Made by a program: the position numbers and the translations under genes
From: an uncultured Pelagibacteraceae bacterium
GTDB taxonomy: Bacteria; Pseudomonadota; Alphaproteobacteria; Pelagibacterales; Pelagibacteraceae
Assembly: GCA_902527215.1 (NCBI GenBank)
Contig: CABZOF010000001.1
Coordinates: forward strand, 499,498-563,497
DNA: 64,000 bases
Direction of reading: 5' to 3'
The notes under the pieces: model-generated
What the model saw: the letters and a program-made list of their open reading frames with translations, nothing else
The model's database searches: none
Told to the model about the DNA's origin: nothing
In this document: positions 35,821 through 44,333 of the stretch, one piece after another
Layout: each line of letters starts with the position of its first letter
How positions within the stretch are numbered: the first letter of the stretch is position 1

Positions 35821-36774
35821 ATGAAAAAAATTTTGGTCACAAGAAGATTAATTAGATCTTGTGAGGATAAGGCTAAAGAAATTTTTGATGCAAATTTAAA
35901 TTTAAACGATGAACTTTATTCTCAAAAAAAACTTATTGAGATGAGCGAGGGTTGTGACGGAATATTATCAGCTCTTACTGATAAGTTAGATGCTGAAACA
36001 ATAAATCAATTACCCGATACTGTAAAAATATTATCAAATTTTGCAGTTGGTTTTGGAAATATTGATTTGGATGCAGCAAGAAACAGAGGAATTGCAGTGA
36101 CTAATACTCCAGATGTTTTGACAGATGCAACAGCTGAAATTGGGGTTCTTTTAATATTGGGTGCTTGCAGGAGAGCCTCTGAGGGAATTGAAAGAGCAAG
36201 AGAAGGAGGTTGGGTTTGGTCAGCAGATTTATTAATAGGAAAACAATTAACTGGAACTAGACTAGGAATTTTAGGAATGGGAAGAATTGGACAAAAGATT
36301 GCAAAAGTCGCTAAATCTTTAGGTATGGTTATTCATTATCATAATAGATCAAAGCTAAGTGAAGATAAAGAGCAAGGTGCAGTTTATCATGACAACCTTA
36401 AAGATTTGTTATCAGTTTCAGATGTATTATCTGTTTGCTGTCCAGCATCAAAAGAGACGATTAACATGATAAACAAAGATACAATCGAATATTTACCAAA
36501 AGGAGCAATTGTAACTAATGTTGCAAGGGGTGATATAATAGAGGATGAAGCGATGGTTGATGCTCTTGATAGAAGAAAAGTTTATGCAGTTGGATTAGAT
36601 GTCTACAAAAATGAGCCAAATTTAAACAAAGGTTATTATAGGCATAAAAGCGCGTTTATTCTTCCACATTTAGGTAGTGCAACCAAGGAAACTAGAACAG
36701 CAATGGCTGATTTAGCAATAGATAACCTTGATGAATTTTTTAAGACAGGAAATTGCAAAAATAAAGTCAATTAA
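35821..36774 (+). CDS. D-2-hydroxyacid dehydrogenase (glyoxylate/hydroxypyruvate reductase-like)
   Basis: This 317-residue NAD(P)-dependent enzyme has the Rossmann motif LGILGMGRIGQKIAKVAKSLGM, the catalytic Arg in TNVARGDIIEDEAMV, the Glu in KNEPNLN and the His in LPHLGSATKETR. It reduces 2-oxo acids such as glyoxylate to the 2-hydroxy acid or works in reverse. It lies 10 bases after the GlcD-like gene, so the two may set the balance between glycolate and glyoxylate; that is inference. Confidence 0.88.
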   Translation: MKKILVTRRLIRSCEDKAKEIFDANLNLNDELYSQKKLIEMSEGCDGILSALTDKLDAETINQLPDTVKILSNFAVGFGNIDLDAARNRGIAVTNTPDVLTDATAEIGVLLILGACRRASEGIERAREGGWVWSADLLIGKQLTGTRLGILGMGRIGQKIAKVAKSLGMVIHYHNRSKLSEDKEQGAVYHDNLKDLLSVSDVLSVCCPASKETINMINKDTIEYLPKGAIVTNVARGDIIEDEAMVDALDRRKVYAVGLDVYKNEPNLNKGYYRHKSAFILPHLGSATKETRTAMADLAIDNLDEFFKTGNCKNKVN

Positions 36775-36849
36775 CAATCTCAAGTTGTATTTAACCTATT
36801 TGTCCTAATTTTTAAAATGACTCTAAGTTACATTTATGTTTAATTATCA

Positions 36850-36865
36850 TTAGTTAATTAACTAA
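36850..36865. promoter_or_regulatory. 16-bp palindrome ahead of dctP-like gene
   Basis: TTAGTTAATTAACTAA is a perfect palindrome ending where a strong ribosome site (AGAGGAG, 36866-36872) begins, 6 bases before the ATG. It could be an operator or an RNA hairpin that affects initiation. AT-rich palindromes also occur by chance in this genome. Confidence 0.4.
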
Positions 36866-36878
36866 AGAGGAGAAATAA

Positions 36879-38012
36879 ATGATTAAAGACAAAAAACTAA
36901 TGAGGGTAAAAAAAACGCCTTCAAGACGTAAGTTCTTTAAAGCTGCTGCTGCAACAGGTGTTGCCGCTGTAGCTGCATCATCTTTGTCTGCTCCAGCTGT
37001 TGCCAAAGACAGAATTGAAGTTTCAATGGTAGCAACTTGGGGAAGAGATTTCCCAGGTCTAGGTACTGGTGCACAAAGATTTGCGCAAAGAATTGGTGAT
37101 GTAAGTGATGGAAGAATTCAAGTTACTTACTACGCTGCTAACGAAAGAGTTAAGGCATTTGACTCATTTGATGAAGTTGCATCAGGTAACTCTCAAATGT
37201 ATCATGCTGCAGACTATTACTGGGTGAAAAAAGATCCTGCTTGGGGTTACTTCACTGCAGTACCTTTCGGTTTCACTTACACAGAAATGAATGCTTGGAT
37301 CAGATTTGCTGGTGGTCAACAATTATGGGATGAATTAGCAGATAAATTTGGTCTTAAAAATTTCATGTGTGGTGATACAGGAGTTCAAATGGGTGGATGG
37401 TTTAACAAGAAAATCAGAAGTCCAAATGACTTTAAAGGTTTAAAAATGCGTATGCCTGGATTAGGTGGTCAAGTTATTGGTAAACTTGGAGGATCTCCAG
37501 TTTCACTTCCTGGTGGACAAATTTATGAAAACTTAGTGTCTGGTGCAATTGATGCAACAGAATGGGTTGGTCCATGGAATGATGAAGCAATGAAATTCCA
37601 AGAAGCAGCTAAATACTACTACTATCCTGGAATGCACGAACCTGGTTCAATGTTAGCTTGTGGATGTAATAAATCTTGGTTTACAAGTTTATCAAAATCA
37701 GATCAGTTGTTAATCGAAGCTTGTGCGTCTACTGAAAACGACGTTATGATGTCAGAGTACAATGCTAAAAACGGAGCAGCATTAGCTAGATTGATAAACG
37801 ACCATGGTGTTAAACTAGAGAAGTTTAGTGATAAAGTTTACGATGGTTTTGGAAAAGCAGCAGAGGAAGTTTTTGAGGAAACTAGAGCAAGTAGTGGTCT
37901 CGCTGAGAGAATCCACACAAGTTTCTTAAAAGCTAGAAAAGAAATTGGTGCTTGGACAAACCTATCAGACTCACCTTACATTCAGCAAAGAAACAGAGTG
38001 CTAGGAATGTAA
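36879..38012 (+). CDS. TRAP transporter solute-binding protein, TakP-like
   Basis: This 377-residue periplasmic binding protein has a Tat signal (TPSRRKFFKAAAATGVAAVAASS..APAVA). The body strongly resembles 2-oxo-acid-binding TakP: TGVQMGGWF, FKGLKMRMPGLGGQV with the carboxylate Arg, SGAIDATEWVGPWNDEAMKFQEAAKYYYYPG. The likely ligand is a small 2-oxo or 2-hydroxy monocarboxylate, fitting the oxidases upstream. The strong ribosome site and the terminator after the gene fit high expression relative to the permeases. Confidence 0.92.
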   Translation: MIKDKKLMRVKKTPSRRKFFKAAAATGVAAVAASSLSAPAVAKDRIEVSMVATWGRDFPGLGTGAQRFAQRIGDVSDGRIQVTYYAANERVKAFDSFDEVASGNSQMYHAADYYWVKKDPAWGYFTAVPFGFTYTEMNAWIRFAGGQQLWDELADKFGLKNFMCGDTGVQMGGWFNKKIRSPNDFKGLKMRMPGLGGQVIGKLGGSPVSLPGGQIYENLVSGAIDATEWVGPWNDEAMKFQEAAKYYYYPGMHEPGSMLACGCNKSWFTSLSKSDQLLIEACASTENDVMMSEYNAKNGAALARLINDHGVKLEKFSDKVYDGFGKAAEEVFEETRASSGLAERIHTSFLKARKEIGAWTNLSDSPYIQQRNRVLGM

Positions 38013-38032
38013 TTACGTCTTTTATGTAATTA

Positions 38033-38061
38033 AAAGGGCCCTTAATTGGGCCCTTTTTTTT
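38033..38061 (+). terminator. Intrinsic terminator after dctP-like gene
   Basis: AAAGGGCCC-TTAATT-GGGCCCTTT followed by a run of eight T. This is a textbook rho-independent terminator. It lies between the binding protein and the permease genes, so it probably limits readthrough into dctQM. Confidence 0.9.
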
Positions 38062-38101
38062 AGTTTCAATAAAAGAAAATTTTTAGTATTAAAAAAAAAC
38101 C

Positions 38102-39154
38102 ATGGACTCCGAAAGTAAGATTACAGCACGTTATTTAAGAATTTTAAGCTACTCTATGTTAGCTTTTACTTTAGCATTTTTAATAAATAATATTCTTACA
38201 GTATGGGTCGACTGGCCAGGAGTAAAAAAAATTTTTTCTCATTACGAATTATTTGGTTTTAAACAAAAAGCTCTTCAAGGATCAGAATTAAATTATGGTT
38301 ATTTGCAAATTGGAATTTATTTGATTTGTATTGCTGGAGTTATTTTATACGTTTTTAAAACATATTCTCAGACACTGGAACATGATTCAGAAATATTATC
38401 AAAATTTTCTGCATATTTAGTTAGATCATCTTTTTGGGCTGTATTTCTAGTTGGTGTTGCTGATTTCATAATTTCATTCATGGTTGTGGAAAGACTATGG
38501 GAAGCTATTTTCAGTCCTGAGGTCAAAGCTTTTATGGTTAAAGCCCCTGAAAGAATCACATTTATACATTTCCCAATTATTTTAGGATCTTTCATAATTG
38601 GTTATTTTACAAAATCAGTCGGATTTATTTGGCTTGCAGTTCTAGTAGTACTAAGTGAATTTGTAATAGTATTATCAAGATTTATATTTTCTTATGAGCA
38701 AGCTTTTCAGGGAGATCTTGTAAGATTTTGGTATGCAGCGCTATATCTATTTGCAAGTGCATATGCTCTAATTCATGAAGGTCACGTAAGAGTAGATGTC
38801 CTTTACTCTTCATTTAGTGAGAGAAAAAAAGCATGGACTAATTCGATAGGTTCAGCACTTCTTGGGGTTCCACTTTGTTTAATAGTTATTTTTTATGGTT
38901 TAAACGGTAAGGCAAGCATTATTAATGGACCAGTAGTTGCTTTTGAAGTAACTCAACAAGGTTCTAATGGACTGTATCTACTTTATTTAATGGCAGTTTA
39001 TTTAGCAGTTTTTGCAGTTACGATGTTATTACAATTCACAAGTTATTTTATGAGTAGTAGTCACAAACTCCTTCAAGACGAGGAAGAAATGAATATTTCG
39101 AATGTCAATAAAGAAAATGACGTAAGTATTGAAAATATAGAGAGCAGCAAATAA
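38102..39154 (+). CDS. TRAP transporter small permease (DctQ), enlarged form
   Basis: This is a 350-residue membrane protein, longer than the usual 160-200 residues. The C-terminal part has the DctQ pattern (FWYAALYLFASAYALIHEGHVRVDVLYSSFSERKKAWTNSIGSAL). The N-terminal half adds spans (MLAFTLAFLINNILTVWV, YGYLQIGIYLICIAGVILYVF, IIGYFTKSVGFIWLAVLVV). The start at ATG 38102 has little ribosome-site support. Its stop overlaps the large permease start by one base. Confidence 0.85.
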   Translation: MDSESKITARYLRILSYSMLAFTLAFLINNILTVWVDWPGVKKIFSHYELFGFKQKALQGSELNYGYLQIGIYLICIAGVILYVFKTYSQTLEHDSEILSKFSAYLVRSSFWAVFLVGVADFIISFMVVERLWEAIFSPEVKAFMVKAPERITFIHFPIILGSFIIGYFTKSVGFIWLAVLVVLSEFVIVLSRFIFSYEQAFQGDLVRFWYAALYLFASAYALIHEGHVRVDVLYSSFSERKKAWTNSIGSALLGVPLCLIVIFYGLNGKASIINGPVVAFEVTQQGSNGLYLLYLMAVYLAVFAVTMLLQFTSYFMSSSHKLLQDEEEMNISNVNKENDVSIENIESSK

Positions 39155-41805
39155 TGGAATTATTTTTTTTAGCTATACTAGTTTTAATAATGATTGCAGC
39201 ACTAGCTTCAGGGTATCCAGTTGCCTTTGCTCTTCCTGGTTCAGCTATCATATCTATCGGTTTAGCCGCTTTTTTTGGTTATCTTTTTGCTGGGGATGTT
39301 GATGCTTATTTTGCTGTGGATGGTCCAACTGAATGGCTTGTTGCTGGTATCACAAATTTTAGAAGTAATTACTGGGACGTCGAGACCGATACTTTAATTG
39401 CAATTCCCTTATTTATTTTTATGGGAATTATGCTTCAAAAATCAAAAATTGCTGAGGATTTATTAATAACTATGGGTCAATTATTTGGTCCAATTCCAGG
39501 AGGTTTAGGTATTTCGGTAATATTTGTTGGTGCATTATTAGCTGCAACTACAGGTATTGTAGGAGCAACAGTCATTGCAATGGGATTAATTTCATTACCT
39601 ACAATGTTAAACAACAATTATGACAGAAAACTTGCAAGTGGAATTGTTTGCTCCTCTGGAACTCTAGGACAGATTATTCCTCCTTCGATTGTATTGATTA
39701 TCATAGCGGACCAATTAGCGAGCGCATCAGATGTTGCCAATAATATGAGGCAGAACGACTATAAAGCTTTAACAGGAGAATTTAACATGCCAGGCGAATT
39801 TAGAGTAGGTTCATCTAGTGCCGGTGACATGTTCCTTGGAGCACTTTTACCAGGATTAGTTCTTGTAGCTTTATATATGATCTATGTATTTTTCTATGCA
39901 AGAATAAAAAAAGGGGTTGCACCACCTGTTCCATTTAAAGGTAATTTTGATTTCAAATTTTGGATGAGAGTTATTGTTATAATTATTCCTCCACTTGCAT
40001 TAATTTTTGCTGTTTTAGGATCGATTCTTATGGGTATTGCAACTGTGAACCAAGCTGGTTCTATAGGAGCAATTGGAGCAACATTAATGGCGGGTTACCG
40101 TCTATTTCAAGGTAAGAAAAGTGCATTCTATCCACTTATAATGATAATTGGATCATTAATACCCATTACTTTTTTTGCATCAAATTATGAACTTAACATA
40201 AAAAATATAGAAGAAAGAGATTTAGGAGCAATTTATATAACTGGTATTTTTGTAATCACTTTGGTTTATGGAATAGCATGGAGTTTTTGGAGAACATATA
40301 AAACAGAAAATGTTCTTAAAGAAGTAGTAACTGAAACATGCGTTACAACTTCGATGGTATTTATTATTCTATTAGGTGCTGCCATGCTTACATCTGGATT
40401 TAGAGCATTTGGTGGTGAAGAATTAGTAAGAGACTTCCTTCAGGATTTACCTGGCGGCTTTTGGACTCAGTTTGTAGTTGTCATGATTGTAATATTCTTA
40501 CTTGGGTTCTTTTTAGATTTTATTGAAATCGCTGTTGTGGTTGTTCCAATAATTGCACCTATATTATTAGCTGAGACAGGTGCAAATGTCACAGCGGTCT
40601 GGTTAGGTGTTATGATTGGTGTTAATTTACAAACCTCCTTTTTAACTCCCCCTTTTGGTTTTGCCTTATTTTATTTAAAAGGTGTTGCTCCAAAAGTGGT
40701 ACAAACATTAGATATTTGGAAAGGTGTTGTTCCATTTATAATTTTACAACTCATTGGCTTAGCAATTGTAGGTTCTTATCCAAGTCTTGTGAATTATCTT
40801 CCAAATAGAGTTTATCTGACTTCAAATGTTGCACCTCCTCCTATGAATCCAAAGCTTCAGTATTGTTTGCAAGAATATAAATTTGCAAAATATACAAACA
40901 ACGCAGATGAAATAAAGAATAGCATAGATGATTTTGATTCAATAATACTTGCAAATTTACCAGCCGATAAGTTAAGTTATTTCCAACGTCATGTTGATAA
41001 TTCAAATTATACATTTGAATTAGTTGATGATGTAAAAAGTGCCGAAGCTATTTACAATGATTATGCTGTTGACTATCGAGATTTGCATTTCAAAACAAGA
41101 AAAAAACAAAAGAAAATTTTTAAACTCAATAAAAAAATAGATAAATTTAAAGCTGAAATTAGAAATTTAGATGATGATGAAGTTTCTGAAAAAAATAAAA
41201 TTGAACAAAGAATTGAGAACATAAAACTTGAAATTGACGAAATAGCAAACTCAATTTCTAAAGATTGGAAATCTAAAAATGATGAATTTAACAAGATTAA
41301 TAAAGCAAAAAACTTAGCAGTAAAAAAATATCGTAAAACTGCAGACAATGCATACGATGATTTAATGTTGATAAAATTATTCATTTTAGATGCTGAAAAA
41401 TTTGAAGAATTAAATAAAGACATTCAAATTCTTAAATCTAAAATTGATAATAGAGGTTATTTAGATGCTATTGATCATATTGATAATATGTTTGATAAAG
41501 TAGGAGAGATATCTGGATCAGACGAATTTGCAGATAAATTAGACTATCTAATAACTATAATGGATGAAGATGAAAAAGATCCAGAACAAATTCAAAAAAT
41601 AGCTAGTGATACTTATGCACATTTTGATCAAGAAGTAAGTTGGAGAAATGAATTTGACAAAAAATATATGGATAGAATAAATAATCACTTAACTGTATTA
41701 AGTGAAACTATTGGATTGAGGTTACAACAAAAACTTACAAAAGAGCAAGCAATTTATGTTTCAAAATGTAATTCAGTACACAGAGATATTTCTCTCAATT
41801 TTTGA
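39154..41805 (+). CDS. TRAP transporter large permease (DctM) with long C-terminal coiled-coil tail
   Basis: This is an 883-residue protein. Residues 1 to about 555 are the DctM permease (LIAIPLFIFMGIMLQKSKIAEDLL, GATTGIVGATVIAMGL-like region, GTLGQIIPPSIVLIIIADQ, FLLGFFLDFIEIAVVVVPIIAPIL, NLQTSFLTPPFGFALFYLKGVAP). A Pro-rich linker (APPPMNPK) leads to about 320 charged, mostly helical residues with coiled-coil heptads (KKQKKIFKLNKKIDKFKAEIRN). Ordinary DctM proteins end near residue 430-620. The stop lies next to the convergent PanE-like gene. No frameshift or stop separates the domains. Confidence 0.9.
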   Translation: MELFFLAILVLIMIAALASGYPVAFALPGSAIISIGLAAFFGYLFAGDVDAYFAVDGPTEWLVAGITNFRSNYWDVETDTLIAIPLFIFMGIMLQKSKIAEDLLITMGQLFGPIPGGLGISVIFVGALLAATTGIVGATVIAMGLISLPTMLNNNYDRKLASGIVCSSGTLGQIIPPSIVLIIIADQLASASDVANNMRQNDYKALTGEFNMPGEFRVGSSSAGDMFLGALLPGLVLVALYMIYVFFYARIKKGVAPPVPFKGNFDFKFWMRVIVIIIPPLALIFAVLGSILMGIATVNQAGSIGAIGATLMAGYRLFQGKKSAFYPLIMIIGSLIPITFFASNYELNIKNIEERDLGAIYITGIFVITLVYGIAWSFWRTYKTENVLKEVVTETCVTTSMVFIILLGAAMLTSGFRAFGGEELVRDFLQDLPGGFWTQFVVVMIVIFLLGFFLDFIEIAVVVVPIIAPILLAETGANVTAVWLGVMIGVNLQTSFLTPPFGFALFYLKGVAPKVVQTLDIWKGVVPFIILQLIGLAIVGSYPSLVNYLPNRVYLTSNVAPPPMNPKLQYCLQEYKFAKYTNNADEIKNSIDDFDSIILANLPADKLSYFQRHVDNSNYTFELVDDVKSAEAIYNDYAVDYRDLHFKTRKKQKKIFKLNKKIDKFKAEIRNLDDDEVSEKNKIEQRIENIKLEIDEIANSISKDWKSKNDEFNKINKAKNLAVKKYRKTADNAYDDLMLIKLFILDAEKFEELNKDIQILKSKIDNRGYLDAIDHIDNMFDKVGEISGSDEFADKLDYLITIMDEDEKDPEQIQKIASDTYAHFDQEVSWRNEFDKKYMDRINNHLTVLSETIGLRLQQKLTKEQAIYVSKCNSVHRDISLNF

Positions 41806-42822
41806 TTAACTTGTAATCTGTTCAATTATATTTGTCCTTTGATATAAACTAAGTCTTTCTGCTTTGTCTTTTATTTTGTTATACTCAGTTTTTAATGTAA
41901 GGGTTTTTACATTAATTTTATTTCCAATTTCAATTATTGATCCAATAATTGGATCTATTTCTAAAGGACGTTTTGCATGTAAGTCTTGCGTTGTCGAGGG
42001 TTTGTGACCAATAATAGAGACAGCAGCTTTAATTCTTTGATCGATTGAGACGTTGAATTTTACACCTATTTTCTCTCCTACTAACTGACATTCTTCCATC
42101 AATTTTCTTACGGTGTTTAATAATTCTGGGTCATTACCAATTTCATCCAAAGTCTTATCATATAATGCGCTTACTATATTAAATGAGCAATTACCCCATA
42201 GCTTTATCCATATTTCATCTCTTAGATTACTTTTTTGTGGAGCTTTTAAGCCTCCTGCAATTAATAAGTCTGCAATAACTTTAAGTCTTTCTGATTTTGA
42301 CCCATCTGGTTCGCCTAATGTAAATCTTTCACCACCATTGTGTTTAATAACACCAGGTTCAGTAATTTCAGCTGCTGGATAAACCACACAACCAAGAGCT
42401 CTTGAAGGATTCAAAGAATTCCAAATTTTACCATCAGGGTCAACACTATCTATATGTTTCTCATCTAAGTTTGTCCCTGTATTTGCTTTATGAAAATACC
42501 ACCAAGGTAAACCATTCACAGCGGATATTATAGTTGTGTTTTTTCCAATTAAGCTTTGAAGAGAGTCTACTATATTAGAAATTGCATGAGCTTTTACTGA
42601 AATAAAAATATAATCTTGAATTCCAAGTTCTTTGGGATCATCTGTTGCTTTCAATTTAAAGTTTTCTGTTTTATCCTTTTTAATTAACGTTAAGCCATTC
42701 TCTTGTATAGCTCTTTTGTGCGGACCTCTGGCTATAAGTGATAAATCAATATTATTTTTACTCAAACATGCAGCTAAATATCCACCAATTGATCCTGCAC
42801 CAAATATACAAACTTTTATCAT
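41806..42822 (-). CDS. Ketopantoate reductase family (PanE/ApbA-like)
   Basis: This 338-residue NADPH-binding reductase starts VCIFGAGSIGGYLAACLSKNNIDLSLIAR. It also has VKAHAISNIVDSLQ, ISAVNGLPWWYF, a catalytic Lys region in DEIWIKLWGNCSFN and the end segment HKPSTTQDLHAKRPLEIDPIIG. It may make pantoate, or reduce another 2-oxo acid as many paralogues do. It overlaps the synthetase start side by 1 base. Confidence 0.85.
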   Translation of the reverse strand: MIKVCIFGAGSIGGYLAACLSKNNIDLSLIARGPHKRAIQENGLTLIKKDKTENFKLKATDDPKELGIQDYIFISVKAHAISNIVDSLQSLIGKNTTIISAVNGLPWWYFHKANTGTNLDEKHIDSVDPDGKIWNSLNPSRALGCVVYPAAEITEPGVIKHNGGERFTLGEPDGSKSERLKVIADLLIAGGLKAPQKSNLRDEIWIKLWGNCSFNIVSALYDKTLDEIGNDPELLNTVRKLMEECQLVGEKIGVKFNVSIDQRIKAAVSIIGHKPSTTQDLHAKRPLEIDPIIGSIIEIGNKINVKTLTLKTEYNKIKDKAERLSLYQRTNIIEQITS

Positions 42823-44330
42823 TAATTATTTAAACCAAATTTTTTTGCTAAAACATTTCTTTGTAATTTTCCTGTTGCTCCTTTTGGAATTTCTTCAACA
42901 AAAAAAATTTTTTTTGGTATTTTAAACTTAGCAAGTTTTTCTTGAGCATACTTTAAAACATCATTTTCTGAACATGTCTCACCATTTTTTATTATAATTG
43001 CACTAGCGATATTTTCTCCAAGCATTTTATCTTCATAGCCAAAACAAACTGCTTGATCTATTAATGGATGGTCCATTAATACATTATCAACTTCTAATGG
43101 AGATATTTTTTCTCCACCTTTATTAATTATTTCTTTTAATCTTCCTGAAATCTTTAAATAACCCTCATTATCGAAATAACCTTGATCGCCGGTTCTAAAC
43201 CAACCATTGGTAAAACTTGTTTTGTTTGCTTCTTCATTATTATCGTATCCAAGAGTTACATTTTCACCTTTTATACACACTTCTCCTTCATCACCTTGAT
43301 TTAGCACTTCCCCATTTTCATTCATAATACATACTTCCGGACCTGCTGGAAGGCCTACAAATCCTGCTTTTTGTTGCTTGGGTGGCAATGGGTTAGAAGT
43401 CATTTGGTGAGTAGCTTCTGTCATACCGTATGCTTCAATCACTGGGCAACTAAAAACATCATTTAGATCTTTGAATACCACTGGCGGTAAAGATGCAGAT
43501 GATGATCTAATTAATCTCAGTTTTAGTAGCTTAGCAACTTCTAAACTTCTACGTGCTCTTAATAAAATCGCCTGATGCATTGTAGGCACCCCTGAGTACC
43601 AAGTTATTTTTTCTGATTTAGCCATATCTAAAAACTTGATAGCATTAAAACCATTTGATGCACATACAGATGCCCCAGCTTTCATTGATGAAGCTAAAAT
43701 AGCTATAAGACCATGTATATGAAAAAGTGGCATAATATTAAGACAATGGTCATTTTTAGAAAGATTTAAACTTTTAGAAATATTTTCTGCAGAAGAAAAA
43801 ATATTTTTATTTGTTAAAGGAACAATTTTTGGTCTTGATGTAGTACCAGAAGTGTGTAGCACTAATGCTTCATCATTTTCATCAGGTAAAGAATATTCAC
43901 TTTCTTTTTCATAAATATTAAATATTCCTGAAGGTCCATCCTTTTCTGGATTAATCTCACATAATTCTATTTTTAATTTTTTTGCTACATTGACAACTGG
44001 ATTTTCAGAATTTTTCTCAACCAAAACAATTTTTGGATTTAAATCTTTTAAATAAAATTCATACTCCTCAGATTTATATGATGGATTTAAAGGTGCAGCA
44101 GACATATAGCTTGAAATAGCTAAAAAACTTGAAGCCATATATGGCCCATTTGGTAAAACTATCGCTGCTCTATCTTTGTTTGATAATCCATTTCCAGCCA
44201 GCTGTTTAGAAATTTTATCTATAAATGATTTTAAATCTTTGTAATTTAGTTTTGTACTGATTTCAGAGGTTAGAGCGATATTTTCATCATTCACATTTTC
44301 AAAAATGTTTCTAACAATTCTTTTTGACAT
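42822..44330 (-). CDS. Acyl-CoA synthetase of the AAE3 / oxalyl-CoA synthetase type
   Basis: This 502-residue adenylate-forming ligase has VLHTSGTTSRPKIVPLTNKN, the AAE3-like LRLIRSSSASLPPVVFKDL, EAYGMTEATHQMTSNPLPP, WFRTGDQGYFDNEGYLKISGRLKEIINKGGEKISP and the Lys motif PKGATGKLQRNVL. The closest recalled group is plant AAE3 and yeast Pcs60, which use oxalate. A small dicarboxylate substrate is a reasonable but unproven guess. Confidence 0.82.
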   Translation of the reverse strand: MSKRIVRNIFENVNDENIALTSEISTKLNYKDLKSFIDKISKQLAGNGLSNKDRAAIVLPNGPYMASSFLAISSYMSAAPLNPSYKSEEYEFYLKDLNPKIVLVEKNSENPVVNVAKKLKIELCEINPEKDGPSGIFNIYEKESEYSLPDENDEALVLHTSGTTSRPKIVPLTNKNIFSSAENISKSLNLSKNDHCLNIMPLFHIHGLIAILASSMKAGASVCASNGFNAIKFLDMAKSEKITWYSGVPTMHQAILLRARRSLEVAKLLKLRLIRSSSASLPPVVFKDLNDVFSCPVIEAYGMTEATHQMTSNPLPPKQQKAGFVGLPAGPEVCIMNENGEVLNQGDEGEVCIKGENVTLGYDNNEEANKTSFTNGWFRTGDQGYFDNEGYLKISGRLKEIINKGGEKISPLEVDNVLMDHPLIDQAVCFGYEDKMLGENIASAIIIKNGETCSENDVLKYAQEKLAKFKIPKKIFFVEEIPKGATGKLQRNVLAKKFGLNN

Positions 44331-44333
44331 TAT

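Noticed and set aside
41073-41423. Minus-strand ORF opposite the DctM tail
   Set aside because: It is a Phe/Ser-rich shadow of a Lys/Glu-rich coding region. The plus strand is in frame with the permease.
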